Source: Rhodoferax sp.
Lineage (GTDB): Bacteria; Pseudomonadota; Gammaproteobacteria; Burkholderiales; Burkholderiaceae_C
Length of the DNA stretch: 12,343 nucleotides
Assembly (NCBI GenBank): GCA_023231075.1
Contig: JALNWC010000039.1
Location: 1-12,343, forward strand
Reading direction: 5' to 3'
The notes beneath the pieces are model-generated. The model was not told the origin of the DNA. It did not search any database and was given only the letters and a program-made list of their open reading frames with translations. The position numbers and the translations under genes are program-made. This document shows positions 6,666-12,193 of this stretch, piece after piece (the first letter of the stretch is position 1; the number at the start of each line of letters is the position of its first letter).

Positions 6666-7021
6666 TCGCTGAACAGCATGCTGCAACCCGCCAGCTGGGC
6701 GCTGGCCATGATGAGTGCATCATAAAAAGCCACACTGCGCGTCTGGTGCAGGTCCAGTCCGGCACGAATCACGGCCGGCGTCACCTGAACCACTTCAAAC
6801 TGCTCATACAAGTCAAGCTGCGCGCGAATGTGCCGGGCGGGCAGCTTGAGCCTTTTAAGCGCCACGTTGCAGTACTCCTGCAGCACCTGCGTGGACAAAA
6901 CACCGTCGGTACTTTCAAAAAGTTGTTTAAGCAGCGCCAGCGCCGCACGCTGCTTGGCCGGTGCATCGCTCGCCTCGGCATAAATCAGCACATGGGTGTC
7001 GATGAAACTTCTTGCAGCCAT
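6608..7021 (-). CDS. PIN-domain ribonuclease toxin (second VapC-like)
   Basis: A 137-aa protein from the ATG at 7021 (MAARSFIDTHVLIYAEASDA), lying 4 bp after the antitoxin stop. Upstream in-frame Met codons lie in the antitoxin's shadow frame and are rejected. PIN acidic residues are visible: Asp8 in FIDTH, Glu49 in TQVLQEYCNV, Asp101 in VAFYDALIMASA and Asp120 in LFSEDMNAG. The tail SEDMNAGETMTGVRIINPFA is the source-like copy of two orphan scars at 5420-5488 and 9371-9409. The protein is unlike the VapC-like protein at 4881 apart from the fold, so the two modules come from different PIN subfamilies. It appears intact. Confidence 0.9.
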   Translation of the reverse strand: MAARSFIDTHVLIYAEASDAPAKQRAALALLKQLFESTDGVLSTQVLQEYCNVALKRLKLPARHIRAQLDLYEQFEVVQVTPAVIRAGLDLHQTRSVAFYDALIMASAQLAGCSMLFSEDMNAGETMTGVRIINPFA

Positions 7022-7025
7022 CGGC

Positions 7026-7250
7026 TTAGCGCTCGTTGGCTTCATCACGATTGAACTGCCAGCCATCCAGTTTGGCGCTCGACTGCAAACAGCGCTGTTC
7101 AAACTGGTCCCAGCTTTGGCCGCGGCGGGCGCTGCCTGCCAACTGCTCCAGATAGTCGCGCACCACCTGATTAAGACTCTTGCCCAGCTTCTTGGCAGCC
7201 TCGCGCGCGCGGGCCGCGACTTGCTCGTCAACAGAAAGTGTGATGTTCAT
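7026..7250 (-). CDS. Ribbon-helix-helix antitoxin of the second PIN module
   Basis: A 74-aa protein from the ATG at 7250 (MNITLSVDEQVAARAREAAK). Residues 1-42 are a ribbon-helix-helix DNA-binding domain (NITLSVDEQV, then GKSLNQVVRDYLEQL), and residues 43-74 are a charged toxin-binding tail (WDQFEQRCLQSSAKLDGWQF). The frame is open upstream to 7307, but the ATG at 7250 gives the standard RHH start and fits the promoter at 7279-7307 with a leader of about 20 bases and no SD. The PIN toxin follows after 4 bp. Autoregulation is likely, given the GTGCAC/GTGCAT half-sites over the promoter. Confidence 0.85.
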   Translation of the reverse strand: MNITLSVDEQVAARAREAAKKLGKSLNQVVRDYLEQLAGSARRGQSWDQFEQRCLQSSAKLDGWQFNRDEANER

Positions 7251-7270
7251 GGTGTGTATGTGTGAATAGT

Positions 7271-7307
7271 GTGCACGTATTATGTGCATAAAATCTGGAC
7301 TCGTCAA
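7271..7307 (-). promoter_or_regulatory. Promoter and operator of the second RHH/PIN module
   Basis: On the minus strand TTGACG (7302-7307) and CATAAT (7279-7284) are separated by 17 bp. GTGCAC (7271-7276) and GTGCAT (7284-7289) flank the -10 box with 7 bp between. GTGCAC is self-palindromic, so the pair works as direct or inverted half-sites, a good candidate operator for the RHH antitoxin. Transcription should begin near 7272, giving a ~20-base leader. Confidence 0.6.
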
Positions 7308-7316
7308 ACACTTGCC

Positions 7317-7347
7317 GGGTCGTCACATTGAACAGTGACTTTACGGT
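7317..7347. repeat. VapC 3'-region scrap (copy of 5218-5248)
   Basis: Thirty-one bases match the VapC-like gene at 5218-5248 with two differences (GGGTCGTCACATTG start, GTGACTTTACGGT end). Read on the plus strand it encodes RVVTLNSDFTV, one PIN motif, with no other PIN sequence around it. The stop codon of the antitoxin remnant (7341-7343) lies inside it. Confidence 0.7.
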
Positions 7348-7592
7348 AGCCGCGCGAAAGCCGGGATGTTGCGTGAAATAACATGGTCTTCTTCCAGCTG
7401 CTGCCAGTCCCGGGGGTTGGGCAGCAACACCTCTTGACCATGAACGCGGGCATCTTTGAGCTTGAATACCGGTTTGGGCTGATTCGATGCCTCGCTCAAA
7501 ATACGGCGCAAGCCCTCTTCAATCAAGGCGCGCAAGGTGGTCTGGCGACTGTGAGCCACCTCTTTTCGCTACACATATGAGCACCCACATTA
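7341..7592 (-). pseudogene. Frameshifted VapB-like antitoxin remnant
   Basis: The main frame (GTG at 7559) reads VAHSRQTTLRALIEEGLRRI, the second helix region of RHH-type VapB antitoxins, then a proline-rich tail (PKPVFKLKDARVHGQEVLLP). The first strand and helix are missing. Upstream of the GTG a stop appears after three codons, but removing one base from the AAAA run (TTTT at 7563-7566 on the plus strand) joins VAK to EVAHSRQTTL and opens the frame to an ATG near 7576 or 7591. This suggests a one-base insertion. The C-terminus ends in the VapC scrap at 7317-7347, and no toxin gene follows. The 72-aa GTG-started product could still be made but would lack the DNA-binding strand. Confidence 0.6.
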
Positions 7593-7605
7593 GTCTATAT
7601 GGGTG
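7582..7605. promoter_or_regulatory. Inverted repeat upstream of the broken antitoxin
   Basis: CACCCA (7582-7587) and TGGGTG (7600-7605) form a 6-bp inverted repeat around an AT-rich 12-bp centre. Its position in front of the antitoxin remnant fits a leftover operator. The short arms make chance possible. Confidence 0.35.
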
Positions 7606-7665
7606 TACTGATAGCCTATCAATGAAGCCATGTCTTGAGGCAATGCCGCCGCACCCATTGGTTTC

Positions 7666-7704
7666 TTGACAAAACTAAAATCCAATTTTATTATTGGCAA
7701 TAAT
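7666..7704 (+). promoter_or_regulatory. Strong sigma70 promoter with palindromic operator, leaderless start
   Basis: TTGACA (7666-7671) and TATTAT (7689-7694) are spaced by exactly 17 bp. The start of transcription should fall around 7701, two bases before the ATG at 7703, with no ribosome-binding site. A perfect 15-bp palindrome, ATTATTG-G-CAATAAT at 7690-7704, covers the -10 box and the start codon. A second inverted pair, CCAAT/ATTGG (7682-7686, 7693-7697), overlaps it. Binding there would block transcription, so this is a likely operator; the regulator is unknown. Confidence 0.7.
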
Positions 7705-8884
7705 GTACCAGCCTCGCCAACTCGCCCCCGTCTTGCAGCAAGCCCTGTTGGGCTTTCCAGCCGTTCTGATCACCGGGCCGCGCCAGTCGGGTAAAACCAC
7801 TTTTCTCAAACACGAGGCGCCGGCGCAGGTTCACTACGTCAGTTTTGACGACCCCTTTGAACGGGAATTTGCATCGGTTGACCCTGCTGGTTTTTTAGGC
7901 AGATTTGGCAAGCAGCCGGTCATTCTGGACGAAATCCAGTACGTGCCTCAACTGCTGTCGCAACTGAAGCTGCGCATCGATCAAGACCCAAGCCGTTGCG
8001 GCCGCTGGCTATTGACGGGGTCACAGCAGTTTGGCTTGATGCGTGATGTCAGCGAGTCACTGGCTGGCCGTGTGGCTGTGCTTGAACTGCCACCCTTCTC
8101 GCACCTGGAATACCCGCGGCCCACGCTGGACGATGTGGTGTGGAACGGCGGCTACCCTGTGGTGGCGCTGAATCCCGAGCGGCGCGATAGGTGGCTGCGC
8201 AGCTACGTGGCCACTTACATTGAGCGCGACGTGCGCCAGATACGCAATATTCCGGACCTGCGGGTGTTCAACCAGTTTCTTAATTTGGCCGCCGCCCGGC
8301 ACGGCCAGGAGTTTCATGCCGCCGACCTGTCGCGTGAATTGGGCATCACGCAGCCCACCGTCAAATCCTGGGGCGGCGTGCTTGAAGCCTCTTACATGGC
8401 GCATTTTTTACCCCCGTGGTTTCGCAACTATGGCAAGCGCGTCGTCAAAACGCCCAAGCTTTACTTTTTCGACTCGGCCCTTGTCAATTTGCTCACCCGC
8501 CAGCCAGACCCCGGCGCAGCGCTGGCCGGCCCGATGGGCGGCGCGCTGCTCGAAGGCTGGGTGGTGACCGAGGCCGTCAAGGCATTCATGGCACTGGGGC
8601 GCAAACCAGACCTTTACTTCTGGCGCTCGCATGACGGCCTTGAAGTGGACTTGCTGATCGTCATCAACGGCAAGTTGCAACCCGTTGAGATCAAGTTGAC
8701 AGCCACACCCGGCGCAGGCCACCTGGCCCCCATCAACCGGTTTATCGCCATCGCTGGCCAAGAGGCCTGCCCGCAAGGCCTCCTGGTTTGCCGCACCGAC
8801 ACCGAAAGGCCGCTCCCCAACGGCCACCTCGCGCTGCCGTGGCATGCCTTTGCGCCATGGCTGCGCGCACGGCTGGCGGCTTGA
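7703..8884 (+). CDS. AAA+ ATPase with DUF4143 / PD-(D/E)xK-like C-terminus
   Basis: A 393-aa protein from the ATG at 7703 (MYQPRQLAPV); a TTG at 7694 would add three residues but lies inside the -10 box. Residues 20-130 are an AAA ATPase: Walker A GPRQSGKTT (25-33), Walker B PVILDEIQY (72-80) and a sensor strand LLTGSQQ (103-109). A winged-helix segment follows (ADLSRELGITQPTVKSWGGV, 207-226). The C-terminal DUF4143 region contains KLYFFDSALVNLL (252-264) and a nuclease-like set Glu284, EVD (314-316) and VEIK (328-331), typical of the PD-(D/E)xK fold. All motifs are intact. DUF4143 ATPases are widespread and often sit among TA and defence genes; their role is unknown. It stands alone between two TA remnants and has its own promoter. 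Confidence 0.92.
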   Translation: MYQPRQLAPVLQQALLGFPAVLITGPRQSGKTTFLKHEAPAQVHYVSFDDPFEREFASVDPAGFLGRFGKQPVILDEIQYVPQLLSQLKLRIDQDPSRCGRWLLTGSQQFGLMRDVSESLAGRVAVLELPPFSHLEYPRPTLDDVVWNGGYPVVALNPERRDRWLRSYVATYIERDVRQIRNIPDLRVFNQFLNLAAARHGQEFHAADLSRELGITQPTVKSWGGVLEASYMAHFLPPWFRNYGKRVVKTPKLYFFDSALVNLLTRQPDPGAALAGPMGGALLEGWVVTEAVKAFMALGRKPDLYFWRSHDGLEVDLLIVINGKLQPVEIKLTATPGAGHLAPINRFIAIAGQEACPQGLLVCRTDTERPLPNGHLALPWHAFAPWLRARLAA

Positions 8885-9063
8885 AGGCGTTGCGACTTCT
8901 TGAAGCCTATCAATCAGTGCAAGTCGCCAACTTAAGCGCTTTGAAATCTGATATCGCCTTGGGCTTGGCTGATGTTCAGGCAGGGCGTGTTTCTGCACTT
9001 GACGTGGCTGCCCTCCAGGCGCAAGGGCGTGCTGCCTTGCAGGCAAGAACCGCCAAGAAATGA
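8881..9063 (+). pseudogene. ParD-like antitoxin C-terminal stub
   Basis: Directly after the DUF4143 ATPase, in another frame, the sequence reads KALRLLEAYQSVQVANLSAL, then KSDIALGLADVQAGRVSALD, then VAALQAQGRAALQARTAKK and stop. This matches the last helices of ParD antitoxins (GLRLLE..., LR.DI..GL, D...I.A.GR). The ribbon-helix-helix N-terminus is absent, and no ParE toxin follows. A TTG at 8881-8883 overlaps the ATPase stop (TTGA), so a coupled 60-aa product is conceivable. A truncated remnant is the simpler reading. Confidence 0.6.
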
Positions 9064-9370
9064 CATCGGTGCCCTGCACAAAGCAGACCCCAGCTTTCGG
9101 GTCATGCCTGAGCAAAAGCAAACGGCGATCAACGCCACTGGTTTTGAGATCGATGTCATTCGCAGAATGACAATCGATGCAGACCCACATCCATTCAAGA
9201 TGAGCGATTTTGAGGATGATCTTTGGGCCGTGCAAATCAGCGACGGCAACAAAATGCTCGGGTCCAGACGATTCAGCCAGGTCGTCGTTTCAGAAACGGG
9301 GCACATGGCCGTGATGGATACGATGTCGCCAACCCTGTTTGTCGCGCTGAAAAAAAGACTGTCCAAATCC
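9062..9370 (+). pseudogene. NTP_transf_8-like nucleotidyltransferase core fragment
   Basis: The frame reads DIGALHKADPSFRVMPEQKQ, then AINATGFEIDVIRRM and later FSQVVVSETGHMAVMDTMSP followed by TLFVALKKRLSK. The order DPSFR, NxxGFxVDxI, W...., VVxxxGxxxxMxxxxPxxFxxxKxxLS is that of the GSU2403-like (NTP_transf_8) nucleotidyltransferase-fold proteins. The N-terminal nucleotidyltransferase motif and the C-terminal helices are missing. The left edge coincides with the ParD stub stop codon, and the right edge with the PIN scar at 9371. No function is expected from this piece. Confidence 0.55.
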
Positions 9371-9409
9371 ATGCGAACACCGGCCATGGTTTCGCCCGCA
9401 TTCATATCC
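9371..9409. repeat. PIN-toxin 3'-end scar, copy C
   Basis: Thirty-nine bases match 6627-6665 of the intact PIN gene at about 35 positions, encoding on the minus strand MNAGETMAGVRM. No PIN gene is attached. It lies between the nucleotidyltransferase fragment and the stop codon of hipA (9412-9414), in the same orientation as copies A and B. Confidence 0.7.
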
Positions 9410-9411
9410 CC

Positions 9412-10701
9412 TTAGCGCCAACGCCTTGAAACCGGAGACTTGGCCAGCTCAGTGAAACAGGGGCCCGCTCGCATGGCTTTGCCGTAGACGCTCCAAATAG
9501 CCTTGGGCACTTTCTGTTCTGTCGCGAACGTCTCCCACGCCTCCACGGCGGCAAAAACCTCCGCCACAGTGTTGCGCCAATCTTTGATTTGCATGTCGCG
9601 CGCGACCTTGGCGATCGCCTCCAGTCGTGGGAGGCCTTCCCCGCTTATGGAAGTCGTGTGCTGTCCCCCCATGCCGGCGCTAAAAGTTAAATCGAACGCC
9701 TTGGTCATGGCCCATCCACGCGCGTGGCGGACGAACGCAAAATTTTTCACATGGTCGTCCTTGTTATGCGCCAGGACATTGAAGACCATCAGGCGAAAGG
9801 CCTTTTCGACCTCGCGCGCGTCTTTTGTGGCCATGAGCGTCGCCTTGAGTAAATCGCCATAGTCCATGCTCGGCATCCGGTGCGACGCTTCGAGCATGCC
9901 CCCAAGCGAGACCACGTGCTTTTTGACGTTGCCCTCCCGGTCGAAGCGTTGGACAGCGAAGAAGTCCTCGCGTTTTCCGCGCACCTTGACTGAAATCAGC
10001 CTCGTGGGTGGCATGTCGACCATGGCCGCGTCGGCCATGCGGGCGTAGGCCTGCTCGATCCGGCCCATGGAAGGCGGATCCGCGTCGCGGGCCCGGAACT
10101 TGACGATCCAATGGTCGAAGTTTTCGGGAATGGAGCCGAACCCGGACATGCATTTGTCGGTGCCTCTTTCGATTGCGACGGTGACCTTGGGGCGCGCGCC
10201 GCCAGGCGATCCGCCATGGACGTAAAGGGCCGCCAAGACATCGTCGGCGGATCCTTCTTGGAACAGCAAGGCGCTTTCGGCCAAGCTTTCCAGTGACACT
10301 GCAGTATCTGCCTGGCCACGCGCCATCGCCGGACGAAATTCCAGGGCGCCCATGGCGCGGCTTCCGATGTATGCGAGACGGTCCAGCGGCTCGATGGCAT
10401 GCCGCTCCCAATCCCAAGATTTTTTCAGAGCCCTGTCCATGAGCAAGAGGCCCCAGCCATCTGGCAACGCGTCGTTGAAGACGCCGTGCAGTCCTTCGAA
10501 AACCTTGCTCAATGGCTTGAAGGCCCCCGCCCTCAGATTGAAGGGCGGAAATGGGGATAGGGCGTAGCCTGATTTGATCCACTCGGGATCGTATTCAAAC
10601 CAGATGGAGCCGCGCTCGTTTGGGTCTTTGGCGAGGCGCCCGACGGTCCGTCCATCCATGAGGACGTCGAGAAGCGTGGCGTGTTTGGCTTTGGATCTCA
10701 T
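9412..10701 (-). CDS. hipA: HipA-family Ser/Thr kinase toxin
   Basis: A 429-aa HipA homologue, of normal length for the family. The N-terminal subdomain (VLMDGRTVGRLAKDP, 13-27; FNDALPDGWGLLLMDRAL, 75-92) is the HipA_N region. The kinase part shows a Gly-rich loop GGSPGGARPKV (163-173), the HWIVKF strand (197-202), the catalytic HNKDDHVKNFAF (312-323) and the metal-binding DLTFS (337-341). HipA proteins phosphorylate a translation component (glutamyl-tRNA synthetase for E. coli HipA) and induce dormancy; the target here is unknown. The ATG overlaps the hipB stop by 4 bp (ATGA at 10698-10701). The gene looks complete; its stop lies two bases from a PIN scar. Confidence 0.93.
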   Translation of the reverse strand: MRSKAKHATLLDVLMDGRTVGRLAKDPNERGSIWFEYDPEWIKSGYALSPFPPFNLRAGAFKPLSKVFEGLHGVFNDALPDGWGLLLMDRALKKSWDWERHAIEPLDRLAYIGSRAMGALEFRPAMARGQADTAVSLESLAESALLFQEGSADDVLAALYVHGGSPGGARPKVTVAIERGTDKCMSGFGSIPENFDHWIVKFRARDADPPSMGRIEQAYARMADAAMVDMPPTRLISVKVRGKREDFFAVQRFDREGNVKKHVVSLGGMLEASHRMPSMDYGDLLKATLMATKDAREVEKAFRLMVFNVLAHNKDDHVKNFAFVRHARGWAMTKAFDLTFSAGMGGQHTTSISGEGLPRLEAIAKVARDMQIKDWRNTVAEVFAAVEAWETFATEQKVPKAIWSVYGKAMRAGPCFTELAKSPVSRRWR

Positions 10702-10958
10702 CCCCTGCCCCTGATTCGTCGCTTCTTGGCGATCTCATCGATCGACACCGCCTCGCGCGCAGCGAACAGCGCTCCGAAGTCGTCCATGCAACCAAGGGCT
10801 GCGGCAATCTGCAGCAGGGATGAGAATGAGATGGCGCCCGTGCCCTCGAACCGCTTTAACGAGGCCTCCGACACGCCGGCCCGCTCAGCCAGGCTCCTTT
10901 GCGACAGGTTTTGGGCCAATCGCATCGCCTTGGCGCGCTTGGCGACATCGGCAGACAT
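10698..10958 (-). CDS. hipB: HipB-like XRE antitoxin/repressor
   Basis: An 86-aa protein from the ATG at 10958 (MSADVAKRAKAMRLAQNLSQ). Residues 7-60 are an XRE helix-turn-helix (LSQRSLAERAGVSEASLKRF, then EGTGAISFSSLLQIAAALG). The C-terminus is basic (EIAKKRRIRGRG). HipB proteins bind HipA and repress the operon. An upstream in-frame ATG at 10985 would start before the predicted transcription start and is rejected. The 4-bp overlap with hipA shows coupled translation. Confidence 0.9.
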   Translation of the reverse strand: MSADVAKRAKAMRLAQNLSQRSLAERAGVSEASLKRFEGTGAISFSSLLQIAAALGCMDDFGALFAAREAVSIDEIAKKRRIRGRG

Positions 10959-10968
10959 GTTCGATGGG

Positions 10969-10997
10969 CTTATAAGAGATAACATATGAGCTGTAAA
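10969..10997 (-). promoter_or_regulatory. Sigma70 promoter of hipBA
   Basis: On the minus strand TTTACA (10992-10997) and TATAAG (10969-10974) are separated by 17 bp, with a leader of about 5-10 bases before the hipB ATG. The -10 box is part of the 8-bp palindrome CTTATAAG (10969-10976), a possible HipB half-operator. Confidence 0.6.
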
Positions 10998-11257
10998 GTC
11001 ATTGAATGTGAATTAACGGATCATCTATTGTCTTTTATGTGGCCTTCAAAGTCAATTGAAATGGCGGTTGGCGTTAAGGAGATACCACGGCTAAGCCCGG
11101 CCCGCGCCCGTCCCGCGCTTGGGCAATACGGCCTGCAACGGCGCGGAGGGTGACAAAAATGTCAATGATTCGGACGCGGTTTACGCAATATGTCATTTTT
11201 CAGGGCCAGTACCCCTCAAATCAAGCCATCTACAGCTTGTTTGAACGTGAGCAGCGC
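10998..11257. other. Intergenic region between hipBA and pilin, with TGTCA boxes
   Basis: No gene is seen here. A perfect inverted repeat TGACA-AAAA-TGTCA lies at 11151-11164, and a second TGTCA box at 11191-11195. These lie ~65-105 bp upstream of the sigma54 promoter, where an enhancer-binding protein such as PilR would act; PilR sites in other bacteria contain TGTC-type cores. The GC-rich block at 11095-11150 shows nothing recognisable. Confidence 0.5.
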
Positions 11258-11272
11258 TGGCACGCAATGTGC
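11258..11272 (+). promoter_or_regulatory. Sigma54 (-24/-12) promoter of the pilin gene
   Basis: TGGCACGCAATGTGC matches the sigma54 consensus TGGCACG-N4-TTGC at all fixed positions but one, with the invariant GG and GC at correct spacing. Transcription should start near 11284, about 40 bases before the ATG. Type IV pilin genes are commonly sigma54/PilR dependent, which supports the call. Confidence 0.8.
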
Positions 11273-11324
11273 GGGCTTTGGCCGGGTGTTCAGTTGGTAG
11301 TTTTTTTAACCTGAAGGAGTAAGT

Positions 11325-11804
11325 ATGAAACGTTCTATGCAAAAGGGTTTTACCCTGATCGAGTTGATGATCGTGGTGGCGATCATTGGTATTTTGGCGG
11401 CTGTGGCGCTGCCGGCTTATCAGGATTACACCATCAAGGCAAAAGTTCAGGAAGCAGTCAGTCTGTCGTCGCCAGCCAGAACCTTAATGGGCGTGAAGTG
11501 TAGTGAAGCCAGCTTAGCGACGGTTCTAGACAACTCGACACAGGCTGGAGCCGATGCTCTGGGGCTGCCCCTTGATACGGCTATTACCGGGACCTACACA
11601 ACCAAAGTTACTGCAGCCACGGTAAGTGCAACCAGCGCTACCGTTACGCTCACAATGAAGCAAATCGGTGGCGCAACTGCTGCTGGAGATACCAAAGGAG
11701 TTTTTGTAGGTGACACCATCATTTACACGGGAACTTGTGGCGCGTCAGGTATGACTTGGGCACTCTCCGGAACTACGAACACAAAGTTTATGCCTAAGGT
11801 CTGA
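11325..11804 (+). CDS. pilA: Type IV major pilin (PilA)
   Basis: A 159-aa type IVa prepilin. The short leader MKRSMQKG is cut by PilD after Gly8, giving a mature protein that begins FTLIELMIVVAIIGILAAVA with Glu at mature position 5. The hydrophobic helix (9-30) anchors the subunit in the inner membrane before assembly and forms the fibre core. Cys59 and Cys138 probably form a disulfide; the C-terminal TWALSGTTNTKFMPKV resembles other beta-proteobacterial pilins. The Thr/Ala/Ser-rich middle (89-125) is probably the variable surface. AAGGAG lies 6 bp before the ATG. It is preceded by a sigma54 promoter and followed at once by terminator-like tandem repeats. Confidence 0.95.
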   Translation: MKRSMQKGFTLIELMIVVAIIGILAAVALPAYQDYTIKAKVQEAVSLSSPARTLMGVKCSEASLATVLDNSTQAGADALGLPLDTAITGTYTTKVTAATVSATSATVTLTMKQIGGATAAGDTKGVFVGDTIIYTGTCGASGMTWALSGTTNTKFMPKV

Positions 11805-11858
11805 TTTGAAACAAACGGGGTCAGGTCTTGCATTCGAGCATCGTTTAGAAACAAACGG

Positions 11859-11910
11859 GGTCAGGTCTTGCATTCCAGCATCGCTTAGGTTTGCAAGTCC
11901 TGACCTTTTT
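11859..11910 (+). terminator. Terminator-like hairpin 1 after pilA
   Basis: The arms 11859-11872 and 11892-11905 pair at 13 of 14 positions and are followed by TTTTT (11906-11910), the form of an intrinsic terminator, though with a long ~19-base loop. It lies 55 bp after the pilA stop. Confidence 0.55.
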
Positions 11911-11985
11911 CTGTGGGCTGTCCAGGGTCCTGTATGTCGGTCAAACAGGGTCCCGGAAACAAACGGGGTCATAGGAAACAAACGG

Positions 11986-12037
11986 GGTCAGGTCTTGCAT
12001 TCCAGCATCGCTTAGGTTTGCAAGTCCTGGCCTTTTT
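11986..12037 (+). terminator. Terminator-like hairpin 2
   Basis: The same hairpin as at 11859, in the next full unit: arms 11986-11999 and 12019-12032, then TTTTT. One stem pair becomes a U-G wobble. Confidence 0.45.
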
Positions 12038-12088
12038 CTGTGGGCTGTCCAGAGTCCTGTATGTCGGTCAAATGGAGGAAACAAACGG

Positions 12089-12140
12089 GGTCAGGTCTTG
12101 CATTCCAGCATCGCTTAGGTTTGCAAGTCCTGTCCTTTTT
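12089..12140 (+). terminator. Terminator-like hairpin 3
   Basis: Third copy: arms 12089-12102 and 12122-12135, then TTTTT. The same stem position is now a T-T mismatch, so this copy should be the weakest. Confidence 0.4.
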
Positions 12141-12193
12141 CTGTGGGCTGTCCAGTGTCCTGTATGTCGGTCAAATGGAGCAGGACGCTGTGC

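Larger units (their letters stand above)
11808..12180. repeat. Tandem array of ~103-bp units with hairpins, behind pilA
   Basis: Units begin GAAACAAACGGGGTCA at 11808 (cut short at 40 bp), 11848, 11956 (16 bp only), 11975 and 12078. The copies at 11975-12077 and 12078-12180 are complete, 103 bp each and differ at two bases; the copy at 11848 is the same until its last ~10 bp. Each full unit contains the arms GGTCAGGTCTTGCA and TGCAAGTCCTGNCC. The GGGGTCAGGTCTTGCA head is like sequences found near RAYT/Y1 transposases in proteobacteria (from memory, uncertain). No transposase is present in the window, and the open frames across the array are repeat artefacts. Confidence 0.85.

Noticed and set aside
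8408..9235. 275-codon minus frame across the ATPase end and ParD stub
   Set aside because: It is the reverse of the DUF4143 motifs and shows no domain pattern of its own.
9764..10582. 272-codon minus frame inside hipA
   Set aside because: Arg-rich shadow of hipA, which has all kinase motifs in the other frame.
4601..10997. Chromosomal integron cassette array
   Set aside because: Genes lie in both orientations and no attC-like imperfect palindromes or integrase are seen between modules.
11808..12180. CRISPR array
   Set aside because: Units are tandem ~103-bp copies without unique spacers and no cas gene is present.
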